Positions 1 through 5,237 of a stretch of DNA of 5,295 nucleotides are shown one piece after another. Source of the DNA: Actinomycetes bacterium (GTDB taxonomy: Bacteria; Actinomycetota; Humimicrobiia; Humimicrobiales; Humimicrobiaceae); NCBI GenBank assembly GCA_030609215.1, contig JAUWCR010000110.1:1-5295 (forward strand), given 5' to 3'. The position numbers and the translations under genes are program-made. Below the pieces are notes generated by a model. The model was not told the origin of the DNA and did no database searches. It worked only from the letters and a program-made list of their open reading frames with translations. Position 1 is the first letter of the stretch, and each line of letters begins with the position of its first letter.

Positions 1-1
1 A

Positions 2-703
2 ATTAAGGCTGAATATATACCAAATGTTTTTGATTTTAAGATAATTGATAATTTAAATACAAGCAATGATTTAGGTGGCAATAATTTTAGGAAGGCTCTT
101 AAGATTGACAGAGGGGACTATTTATTCTTGCAGCCAACCAGGGTAATTGAGAGAAAAAGAATTGAAAGAAGCATTGAACTGGTAGAGAAATTATCTAAAA
201 GGGTTGATAGGAAAATATATTTACTAATAAGTGGCAAGCCCGAAAAGGATGAAATAGATTATTTTTACTGGATAGTGGATCTAGCGAGACAAAGAGAAGT
301 GAATTTAATTTTAAGTAAAAGTTATAAGCGAGATAATAAAAGCTTTAATTGGATTGATATTTTTAAGTCTTATAATATTTATGATGGTTACATTTCTTGT
401 GATCTGGTAACTCTACCCAGCGATGTTGAAGGTTTTGGAAATCCTGTTATAGAAGCTAGTGCATTTAAGAGACCGCTTTTTATTAATAATTATCCGGTAC
501 TTAAAGATATGCTAAAGAAGGGGTTTGATTTTATATTAATAGATGGAAAAGTAAACAGCGATTGTATAGAAAAGGTAATAAAAGTATTTAAAGATAAAAA
601 ATATAGAATGAAAATGTTGGAAAATAATTTTAATATAGCTAAAAAGTTTTATTCAATGGATTTCTTGATTGAAAAATTAAAGATGCTTTTAAATATAAAC
701 TGA
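2..703 (+). CDS. GT4 glycosyltransferase, C-terminal part (MggA/MggS-like), 5' end outside window
   Basis: The frame is open from base 2 to the TGA at 701-703, giving 233 visible residues. The N-terminal Rossmann half lies upstream of the window, so a TTG at 128 is an internal leucine and not a start. The visible part is the donor-binding half of a GT-B, GT4-type retaining glycosyltransferase. It begins with IPNVFDF and continues with LQPTRVIERK (about residues 43-52; R47 and K52 fit the R-x4-K that binds donor phosphates). The E-x7-E signature EGFGNPVIE follows at 143-151. This LQPTR...EGFGN pattern is what I recall for mannosylglucosyl(-3-phospho)glycerate synthases, which transfer mannose from GDP-mannose to glucosyl-3-phosphoglycerate (MggA) or glucosylglycerate (MggS). 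The adjacent gpgS supports this. The usual RKG after the arginine reads RKR here. GT4 membership is clear. The acceptor, and the choice between MggA and MggS, is inferred from context. It is separated from gpgS by a 193-base gap that holds its own promoter candidate. Confidence 0.82.
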   Translation: MKAEYIPNVFDFKIIDNLNTSNDLGGNNFRKALKIDRGDYLFLQPTRVIERKRIERSIELVEKLSKRVDRKIYLLISGKPEKDEIDYFYWIVDLARQREVNLILSKSYKRDNKSFNWIDIFKSYNIYDGYISCDLVTLPSDVEGFGNPVIEASAFKRPLFINNYPVLKDMLKKGFDFILIDGKVNSDCIEKVIKVFKDKKYRMKMLENNFNIAKKFYSMDFLIEKLKMLLNIN

Positions 704-713
704 AAAATAATTT

Positions 714-812
714 AAGGAGGTACTGAGGTTATCAGTTCCTGGTGGATAATTGATAAAAAAGTAAAAAATATAGCTATAATATGATAATGGCGGCTATAAA
801 TTCTTAAAAGTG
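714..812 (+). other. Orphan Shine-Dalgarno with a possible decayed small ORF
   Basis: A consensus AAGGAGG lies at 714-720, but no ATG, GTG or TTG with a usable reading frame follows at normal spacing. Seven bases on, at 728, the frame reads GTT ATC AGT TCC TGG TGG and stays open to a TGA at 782 (VISSWWIIDKKVKNIAII). A one-base shift near 779 would continue it as YDNGGYKFLKV to a stop at 813-815. This could be the start of a gene broken by a lost start codon and a frameshift, or chance in AT-rich DNA. I do not recognise the peptide. Confidence 0.18.
750..780 (+). promoter_or_regulatory. Candidate promoter for gpgS
   Basis: TTGATA (750-755) and TATAAT (775-780) form a sigma-70-type pair with a 19-base spacer, slightly longer than ideal. 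The -10 is a perfect consensus match. Transcription would start near 787 and give a leader of about 110 bases that carries the hairpins at 833-872. A promoter here would make gpgS transcription independent of the upstream GT4 gene. AT-rich DNA produces such matches by chance, so this is tentative. Confidence 0.38.
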
Positions 813-820
813 TGATAAAA

Positions 821-859
821 TTTAAAATTAACTAATCAATAGAGACTGATTAATAATTA
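821..859 (+). promoter_or_regulatory. Leader hairpin element, copy 1 (upstream of gpgS)
   Basis: This element consists of TTTAAAATTAAC (821-832), stem TAATCA (833-838), an 8-base loop, stem TGATTA (847-852) and ATAATTA (853-859). The same arrangement occurs upstream of the Ggs-like gene at 2773-2807 with a different but still paired stem. A TAAAAT inside the conserved left block (823-828) could also act as a -10 box, which would place the dyad over the start of transcription. Whether it works as an RNA hairpin or a protein operator cannot be decided from sequence alone. Confidence 0.45.
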
Positions 860-872
860 TCTATTTAATCAG
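846..872 (+). repeat. Perfect 8-bp inverted repeat in gpgS leader
   Basis: CTGATTAA (846-853) and TTAATCAG (865-872) are exact reverse complements separated by 11 bases. The left arm is also the right arm of the copy 1 hairpin (TGATTA, 847-852), so the two hairpins exclude each other. The repeat ends 12 bases before the gpgS Shine-Dalgarno GAGGTG. No T-tract follows, so it is not a terminator. Confidence 0.5.
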
Positions 873-896
873 AGAGCTGCAAAAGAGGTGGTATCT

Positions 897-1862
897 TTGG
901 ATTTAGATGCATGGTATTTAAAGAATACATTTCACTATAAGCAGTTTAATGTAAAAAAATTGATTAATATAAAGAAGAGAAAAAATATTAGGATAAGTTT
1001 ATGCTTCCCAACATTAAATGAAGCTCAAACTATTAGTAAAATTTTAAAAATAGTAGAAAAGTACTTATATAATCCAGGACTTATAGATGAAGTGGTTGTT
1101 ATTGATTCCGGGTCAGGTGATGGTACTGCTGAGATAGCTAGATCATTGGGGTTTAAAGTTTATCAGCATAAAGAGATATTACCCAAATATGATTCCTACA
1201 GAGGTAAGGGAGATGCATTATGGAAAAGTCTATATGTTTTAAATGGTGATATTGTTGTCTGGTGTGATGCAGATATTAAAAATTTTAAGCCAAGGTTTAT
1301 TTATGGGTTAATAGGTCCGCTCCTGTTAGAGGATAATATTTCTTTTGTAAAAGCATTTTATCTAAGACCTTTAAAAATTGATAGCTCTTATATGAAAGGT
1401 GAAGGTGGAAGGGTAACGGAGATACTGATTAGGCCAATGCTTAATCTTTTTTATCCTGAATTGAGCAAGGTATTACAACCTATTTCGGGAGAATATGCTG
1501 GTAGAAGGGAAATACTGGAACAGATTCCTTTTTATACTGGATATGGGGTTGAGATTGGCATGCTGATTGATATTTATGAGAAATTTGGATTGGATACGAT
1601 TGCTCAGGTGAATGTTATTAGAAGGATTCATAGAAATCAGCCGCTTTCGGCTTTATCTAAAATGTCGTTTGGCATAATGCAGGCAATTTTTCAGAAATTA
1701 AAATATTACAGGAAAATATCTATAAGTGAAGATATAAATAAAATCTATAACCAGATTAGTCGTGTTGGTTATGAATATGTAATTACACCAATAAAACTGG
1801 TTGAGAAAAATCGGCCTCCAATTTCTGATATAGAAGAATACAAATTAAAAATGAATCATTAA
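897..1862 (+). CDS. gpgS: Glucosyl-3-phosphoglycerate synthase (GpgS, GT81)
   Basis: This enzyme transfers glucose from an NDP-glucose to D-3-phosphoglycerate, making glucosyl-3-phosphoglycerate, in the cytoplasm. The 321-residue product closely follows the pattern of mycobacterial GpgS (about 324 residues). It has FPTLNEAQTI (37-46), IDSGSGDGT, the donor-site GKG (K104), the metal-binding DAD (D124, D126), GEGGRVTE with R172, VLQPISGEYAGRRE, GYGVEIG with E219, and IHRN with the second metal ligand H245. All expected catalytic residues are visible. A GTG at 888 is in frame, but it overlaps the only good Shine-Dalgarno (GAGGTG, 885-890). I therefore prefer the TTG at 897, which has 6-base spacing. 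The phosphatase gene follows 20 bases downstream, so the two are probably cotranscribed. The product could be dephosphorylated to glucosylglycerate or first mannosylated by the upstream GT4 enzyme. The family assignment is firm; the sugar-nucleotide preference is not readable. Confidence 0.94.
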   Translation: MDLDAWYLKNTFHYKQFNVKKLINIKKRKNIRISLCFPTLNEAQTISKILKIVEKYLYNPGLIDEVVVIDSGSGDGTAEIARSLGFKVYQHKEILPKYDSYRGKGDALWKSLYVLNGDIVVWCDADIKNFKPRFIYGLIGPLLLEDNISFVKAFYLRPLKIDSSYMKGEGGRVTEILIRPMLNLFYPELSKVLQPISGEYAGRREILEQIPFYTGYGVEIGMLIDIYEKFGLDTIAQVNVIRRIHRNQPLSALSKMSFGIMQAIFQKLKYYRKISISEDINKIYNQISRVGYEYVITPIKLVEKNRPPISDIEEYKLKMNH

Positions 1863-1882
1863 TTGATATAGAAAGTGAGTAA

Positions 1883-2749
1883 ATGAGGAAATACAGAAGA
1901 TTTTATGATTATAAGGAATATATAAAAAAGAATTTAAAAGAATTAAAAGTAATATATACAGATCTGGATGGAACATTGCTGAACGATAAAGGCTGTTTGG
2001 TAAAGGACTGGCGCGGTGATTATTATCTTGGGGTTATTAAGCAATTAGAGAAAATTTCTAAAAAAAACTGGGATATTGTTCTGGTTTCAGGAAGGAATAA
2101 GGTGCAGTTAAAGTATAATGCGCAATTTATTGGAGTTAAAAATTATATTGCAGAACTTGGAAGTGAATTGGTCTACGATCTTGGCAAGAAGGTTTTTGTA
2201 ACATTTGATAATAAAAAACATCACTATGATTTAACTTATAAAAGTAAAGATTTATTAGATATAATAAAATTATTTAAAGAAAAATTTCCTGGGAAGATAG
2301 ATAGTAATATGAAATGGAGTATAAATAGATCTTATAATGCCTTATTTTTTGGAGAGATCGATCTGGATTTAGCAAATAAAATACTTGAAGATAATGGTTA
2401 CAGCGGGTTAATTCTTGTTGATAATGGATTTTCATCACTGATGGATCTGGATATAAATGTTAAAAAATTACATATATATAATTTACTGCCTTGCGGAGTG
2501 AATAAATCCAATGGGGTAAAATTAGATAAAAAAATCAGAAGTTTTGAGAGAAAAAATTGCATAGCATTAGGCGATTCAGTTGAAGATCTAAAGATTGCAA
2601 AGGAAGTTCAGTTTTTTTTCCTTATGAGAGATGCAATAGAACACAACAGAGATATTTTAAATGTATTGAGTGAGCTTGATAATGTTTATGTCACAGAAGG
2701 TTATATGAATAGAGGATGGGTTGAGGTTATGGAGTTTCTTGTGGAGTAG
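1883..2749 (+). CDS. HAD-IIB phosphatase, probable glucosyl(mannosylglucosyl)-3-phosphoglycerate phosphatase
   Basis: This is a 288-residue HAD-superfamily hydrolase of the Cof/MPGP type. Motif I is YTDLDGTLL with nucleophile D27 and acid/base D29. Motif II is VSGRN (S69). Motif III is K208 in NKSNGVKL. Motif IV is ALGDSVEDL (D231, D235). The region between about 90 and 195 fits a C2-type cap. Known mannosyl-3-phosphoglycerate phosphatases have this plan at roughly 250-275 residues. This protein carries about 20 extra charged N-terminal residues and reads AELGSELV where MPGP proteins typically have an ENG motif. It lies 20 bases after gpgS, so its likely role is to remove phosphate from glucosyl-3-phosphoglycerate or, after mannosylation, from the mannosylglucosyl form. 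HAD membership is clear; the substrate is inferred from position. The ATG at 1883 is preceded by a weak purine-rich stretch (GAAAGTGAG, 1871-1879), which suggests partial dependence on translation of gpgS. Confidence 0.85.
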   Translation: MRKYRRFYDYKEYIKKNLKELKVIYTDLDGTLLNDKGCLVKDWRGDYYLGVIKQLEKISKKNWDIVLVSGRNKVQLKYNAQFIGVKNYIAELGSELVYDLGKKVFVTFDNKKHHYDLTYKSKDLLDIIKLFKEKFPGKIDSNMKWSINRSYNALFFGEIDLDLANKILEDNGYSGLILVDNGFSSLMDLDINVKKLHIYNLLPCGVNKSNGVKLDKKIRSFERKNCIALGDSVEDLKIAKEVQFFFLMRDAIEHNRDILNVLSELDNVYVTEGYMNRGWVEVMEFLVE

Positions 2750-2772
2750 TAAAAATAAGTTGACTGTAGTAA

Positions 2773-2807
2773 TTTAAAATTAACAACCAGGGATTGGTTG
2801 ATAATTA
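2773..2807 (+). promoter_or_regulatory. Leader hairpin element, copy 2 (upstream of Ggs-like gene)
   Basis: TTTAAAATTAAC (2773-2784) is identical to copy 1. It runs into a hairpin CAACCA (2784-2789), loop GGGAT, TGGTTG (2795-2800), followed by ATAATTA (2801-2807), again identical to copy 1. The stem differs from copy 1 at two positions, and both changes are compensated on the other arm. The Shine-Dalgarno AGAAAGG starts at the last base of the element. A TTGACT at 2760-2765 resembles a -35 box but has no good -10 at normal spacing. Confidence 0.45.
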
Positions 2808-2818
2808 GAAAGGCCTAA

Positions 2819-4114
2819 ATGTCAGAAATAATAGAACAGCCGCTTGAAGATTTTGTAGAGGAAGAAATAAATAAAATTAAAGAAGTGGATATAGTTGTAG
2901 GAATTCCAAGTTATAATAATGCTTATACTATTGCAAAAGTGATTGAGAGTTTTGGGGAAGGGTTAGAAAAATATTACCCTGGTTTTAGGTGTCTTATTGT
3001 TAATTCTGATGGCAATTCTAAGGATGGAACTGCAGAGATAGTAAGAAAGATTAAAGTTCCCAAAGGTATAAAAAAAATAGTTACTTGCTACAGAGGACCT
3101 TCAGGAAAGGGAAGCTCCTTTAGGACAATTTTTGAAATAGCAAGAAGATTAGATACTAAAGTTTGCGTGGTTTCCGATGCTGATACAAGAAGTATAAATC
3201 CCCATTGGTGTTATGCACTTGTAAACCCTGTCCTTTGTTTAGGTTATGGTTATGTAACTCCTTATTATACCAGGGACAAGCATGATGCTACTATTACAAA
3301 TGCTCTTGTTTATCCGACAACCCGAGCTTTATATGGACTTAGGGTGCGCCAGCCAATTGGCGGAGATTTTTCATTTTCAAATGGAGTTTTGCAAATTTTA
3401 ACCCGAAAAAAATATTGGGAAAGATATTCGTATTTATCTAAATTTGGTATAGATATCTGGATGACCACAACTGCAATGAATGAAGGATTTAGGATATGCC
3501 AGACTGCTTTAGGGGCTAAAGTCCATGATGTAAAAGATCCAGGAAAAGATCTGTCTTCTATGTTTATTCAGGTAGTAGGTACAATGTTTGATCTTATTGG
3601 TTGTTACGAATATAGATGGAAAAATGTTATTGGCAGCAATCAAGGGTATATATTTGGTGAATTTAAGTTTGTTGAAGTTGAAAAAATAAAGGTTAATTTT
3701 AAAAAGTTATTAAAAAAATTTTATTTGGGCCTGGGCAGGTATAGTAGAGTATGGGAATGTATACTTGACAGGGATACTTTTATAGAATTTAAGTCAAGGC
3801 TTGGTTCCTCCAGAAGTAAAAAAATTATTATTCCAATCGGACTCTGGGCAAAGATTGTATATGATTATGCTTGTGCTTATAATTTCGTAAAAGATGGTGA
3901 GAAAGAGTTAGTTCTAGAATCAATGCTTCCTCTGTATTTTCTTAGAACAGCATCATTTATAAGGGAAGCTGCATTATTTGATGATGAAATTGCAGATGCT
4001 GTGGTTGAAGGTAATGCAGGAGTGTTTGAAAGAATGAAGGAATATTTGATAAGCAGGTGGGATTATTACAGGGAAAGTGGCAAGGCAATAAGTATAAAAA
4101 ATAAGATTTTATAG
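2819..4114 (+). CDS. GT-A glycosyltransferase, glucosylglycerate/mannosylglycerate synthase-like
   Basis: This 431-residue protein begins at the ATG at 2819, preceded by a strong AGAAAGG (2807-2813) at 5-base spacing. Its GT-A core shows VVGIPSYNNAYTI (26-38), SDGNSKDGT (63-71), the PSGKG loop (94-98), the DxD motif D120-A-D122, RQPIGGDFSFS (177-187), FGIDIWMTT (209-217) and AKVHDVKDP with H236. The order PGKG-like loop, DAD, QPxGG, GID and a late histidine matches Rhodothermus mannosylglycerate synthase (GT78), where the DxD and histidine hold the metal. The closest functional idea is glucosylglycerate synthase (Ggs), which makes glucosylglycerate from ADP-glucose and D-glycerate without a phosphorylated intermediate. 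The region from about residue 285 to the end is mostly helical-looking and may control oligomerisation or acceptor binding. No signal peptide or membrane segment is visible. It lies 69 bases after the phosphatase gene and has its own leader element. The fold assignment is firm; donor and acceptor are inferred from similarity and neighbours. Confidence 0.78.
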   Translation: MSEIIEQPLEDFVEEEINKIKEVDIVVGIPSYNNAYTIAKVIESFGEGLEKYYPGFRCLIVNSDGNSKDGTAEIVRKIKVPKGIKKIVTCYRGPSGKGSSFRTIFEIARRLDTKVCVVSDADTRSINPHWCYALVNPVLCLGYGYVTPYYTRDKHDATITNALVYPTTRALYGLRVRQPIGGDFSFSNGVLQILTRKKYWERYSYLSKFGIDIWMTTTAMNEGFRICQTALGAKVHDVKDPGKDLSSMFIQVVGTMFDLIGCYEYRWKNVIGSNQGYIFGEFKFVEVEKIKVNFKKLLKKFYLGLGRYSRVWECILDRDTFIEFKSRLGSSRSKKIIIPIGLWAKIVYDYACAYNFVKDGEKELVLESMLPLYFLRTASFIREAALFDDEIADAVVEGNAGVFERMKEYLISRWDYYRESGKAISIKNKIL

Positions 4115-4120
4115 CTTGCC
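4079..4120 (+). terminator. Weak hairpin at the end of the Ggs-like gene
   Basis: GGCAAG (4079-4084) pairs with CTTGCC (4115-4120), and inside it TATAAAA (4093-4099) pairs with TTTTATA (4107-4113). The left side carries an 8-base bulge and no clear T-tract follows (CTAAAATAATTTG). It overlaps the stop codon. It may mark the end of the cassette transcript but is poor as an intrinsic terminator. Confidence 0.22.
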
Positions 4121-4197
4121 CTAAAATAATTTGTTCTGGAGACAATATTTCTGGGTTTAATATCATATATATTATACGCTTTTTATAAATATACCTT

Positions 4198-4225
4198 TTA
4201 ACATATGTCTTAAATAGTTTATAAT
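4198..4225 (+). promoter_or_regulatory. Candidate promoter for the YtxH-domain gene
   Basis: TTAACA (4198-4203, five of six consensus bases) and TATAAT (4220-4225, perfect) are separated by 16 bases. The predicted start near 4232 leaves a leader of about 58 bases before the ATG at 4290. This is the best sigma-70-type match in the 175-base gap after the Ggs-like gene and suggests the small gene is transcribed separately from the solute cassette. Surrounding DNA is very AT-rich, which lowers certainty. Confidence 0.5.
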
Positions 4226-4289
4226 AAAGATATTAAAATAGGAGATTTTTATAAAATTTATTAATAATTGGTAAAGGATAAGTAGAATA

Positions 4290-4613
4290 ATGGCTGAATA
4301 TAAAGACGAAAATAATAAAATGGAAAACAGAAATTATAGAAGTGATGCACATACAGAAAGAAGTGTTGGCGGTGTATTTCTGGTAGCTTTAATTTCTATG
4401 ATTTCAGGTTTTTTCTTGGGATTACTTTTTGCTCCTCAGACAGGCGGGAAATTTAGGAAAAATTTAATTGCCAAGATTGGAGATTTAATTGATAGAGGAA
4501 AATTTACACTGGTTGAAGCAAAAGTGATTGGTGAGGAATTTATTGAAAAAAGTAAGGAAAAAGTTGAAGAAGTTTCCTCTAAGATTAAGAAGAAAAAAGA
4601 AACAAAAAAATAG
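4290..4613 (+). CDS. YtxH-domain small membrane protein
   Basis: This is a 107-residue protein with the YtxH pattern: a charged N-terminal tail, one hydrophobic segment at about 27-47 (GGVFLVALISMISGFFLGLL), then the hallmark LFAPQTGGKFRKNL (46-59) and a lysine/glutamate-rich amphipathic C-terminal helix to KKKETKK. In this family the single helix anchors the protein in the inner membrane with the charged tail probably in the cytoplasm. Members are often linked to general stress or envelope functions, but the molecular role is unknown. The ATG at 4290 is chosen because AAAGGA (4273-4278) precedes it, although the 11-base spacing is long. An in-frame ATG at 4320 would remove only ten polar residues. 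No functional link with the upstream solute genes is visible. Confidence 0.85.
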   Translation: MAEYKDENNKMENRNYRSDAHTERSVGGVFLVALISMISGFFLGLLFAPQTGGKFRKNLIAKIGDLIDRGKFTLVEAKVIGEEFIEKSKEKVEEVSSKIKKKKETKK

Positions 4614-4772
4614 TAAGCAGTAAAAGGGTAGTATTGTAGAATATTGAAGTCTCTGTTTTTAGTTTTTAATTATAATATGGTGTAAATAATACACTGCAGG
4701 CAGTCTTCATCCTTTAAATTTTTCCTGGCAAAATTCACGGTATATTGCTATCGGTTTTTGTGCTGGTTTCTG

Positions 4773-4801
4773 TTGACATAGGTATTTTACTATAGTAAAC
4801 T
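4773..4801 (+). promoter_or_regulatory. Candidate promoter of the tRNA operon with overlapping palindrome
   Basis: TTGACA (4773-4778, perfect) is followed after 17 bases by TAAACT (4796-4801, four of six). The perfect 14-bp palindrome TTTACTATAGTAAA (4786-4799) fills the spacer and overlaps the -10. Transcription would start about 95 bases upstream of tRNA-Lys, leaving a 5' leader to be removed. The rest of 4614-4902 shows no gene on either strand. Confidence 0.45.
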
Positions 4802-4902
4802 TTGTGTTTGCTAATTTAATGACAAGTTGTTTTTTGATATAAATATATTGAGAAGTGTTGTTTAAATTGTAGCATGTAGCCTGAATATATAGTCGGGTAG
4901 GA

Positions 4903-4978
4903 GGGCCGTTAGCTCAGTTGGTAGAGCACCGGACTTTTAATCCGGGTGTCGAAGGTTCGAATCCTTCACGGCTCACCA
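4903..4978 (+). tRNA. tRNA-Lys (anticodon UUU)
   Basis: This is a complete 76-base cloverleaf with encoded CCA. The acceptor arm GGGCCGT pairs with ACGGCTC (one G-U pair). The anticodon stem CCGGA/TCCGG (4929-4933, 4941-4945) encloses CTTTTAA, with anticodon TTT at 4936-4938. The T arm is GAAGG TTCGAAT CCTTC and the discriminator base is A. It is the first of four tandem tRNA genes and the spacer to the next is 9 bases, so they are presumably processed from one transcript. Confidence 0.98.
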
Positions 4979-4987
4979 ATTATATGA

Positions 4988-5062
4988 GGCCTGTTCGTCT
5001 AGTGGTTAGGACAGTAGGTTTTCAACCTACCAACAGGAGTTCGATTCTCCTACAGGCTACCA
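4988..5062 (+). tRNA. tRNA-Glu (anticodon UUC)
   Basis: This is a 75-base cloverleaf with encoded CCA. The acceptor arm GGCCTGT pairs with ACAGGCT, leaving a G1-U72 wobble at the end. The anticodon stem GTAGG/CCTAC encloses TTTTCAA, with anticodon TTC at 5021-5023. The T arm is AGGAG TTCGATT CTCCT and the discriminator base is A. A terminal G-U pair in tRNA-Glu also occurs in cyanobacteria and plastids as I recall, so it is not by itself a defect. Confidence 0.97.
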
Positions 5063-5067
5063 GAAAT

Positions 5068-5143
5068 GGGCGTTTAGCTCAGTTGGGAGAGCACCTGCCT
5101 TACAAGCAGGGGGTCGCAGGTTCAAGCCCTGCAACGCCCACCA
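5068..5143 (+). tRNA. tRNA-Val (anticodon UAC)
   Basis: This is a 76-base cloverleaf with encoded CCA. The acceptor arm GGGCGTT pairs fully with AACGCCC. The anticodon stem CCTGC/GCAGG encloses CTTACAA, with anticodon TAC at 5101-5103. The T arm is GCAGG TTCAAGC CCTGC and the discriminator base is A. It starts 5 bases after the CCA of tRNA-Glu. Confidence 0.98.
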
Positions 5144-5160
5144 TTAAATTTTTTAAAAGC

Positions 5161-5237
5161 GGAGCTGTCGTCTAGTGGTTTAGGACACATGCCTGTCACG
5201 CATGAGATCGCGGGTTCGAATCCCGTCAGCTCCGCCA
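5161..5237 (+). tRNA. tRNA-Asp (anticodon GUC)
   Basis: This is a 77-base cloverleaf with encoded CCA. The acceptor arm GGAGCTG pairs fully with CAGCTCC. The anticodon stem CATGC/GCATG encloses CTGTCAC, with anticodon GTC at 5195-5197. The discriminator base is G, as expected for tRNA-Asp. It follows tRNA-Val after 17 bases and is the last recognisable gene in the window. Confidence 0.98.

Noticed and set aside
128..703. TTG at 128 as start of the GT4 gene
   Set aside because: The frame continues upstream to base 2 with typical GT4 residues (IPNVFDF), and the TTG falls within the conserved LQPTR stretch.
781..807. ATG-led mini-ORF (MIMAAINS) in the gpgS leader
   Set aside because: It has no ribosome binding site, lies at or before the predicted transcript start and is only 8 codons long.
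3957..4166. Open frame of 69 codons on the - strand
   Set aside because: It lies opposite the 3' end of the Ggs-like gene, which has a clear domain pattern. It has no ribosome site and a low-complexity composition.
4260..4269. ATTAATAATT before the YtxH gene, shared with the gpgS leader (849-858)
   Set aside because: There is only a ten-base AT match, with no hairpin and no TTTAAAATTAAC block; chance is likely in DNA this AT-rich.
4630..4667. AGTATT/AATATT hairpin followed by T-rich sequence after the YtxH gene
   Set aside because: The stem is six weak pairs including a G-U, and the T-run begins ten bases later, so it is a poor intrinsic terminator.
4690..4702. ACTGC/GCAGT inverted repeat in the non-coding gap
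   Set aside because: The two-base loop forces a shorter stem of about four pairs, and no T-tract follows.
4918..5175. Open frame of 85 codons on the + strand
   Set aside because: It runs straight through three tRNA genes and into the fourth, and its translation has the familiar look of translated tRNA (for example GRLAQLGEHLP). It is not a protein gene.
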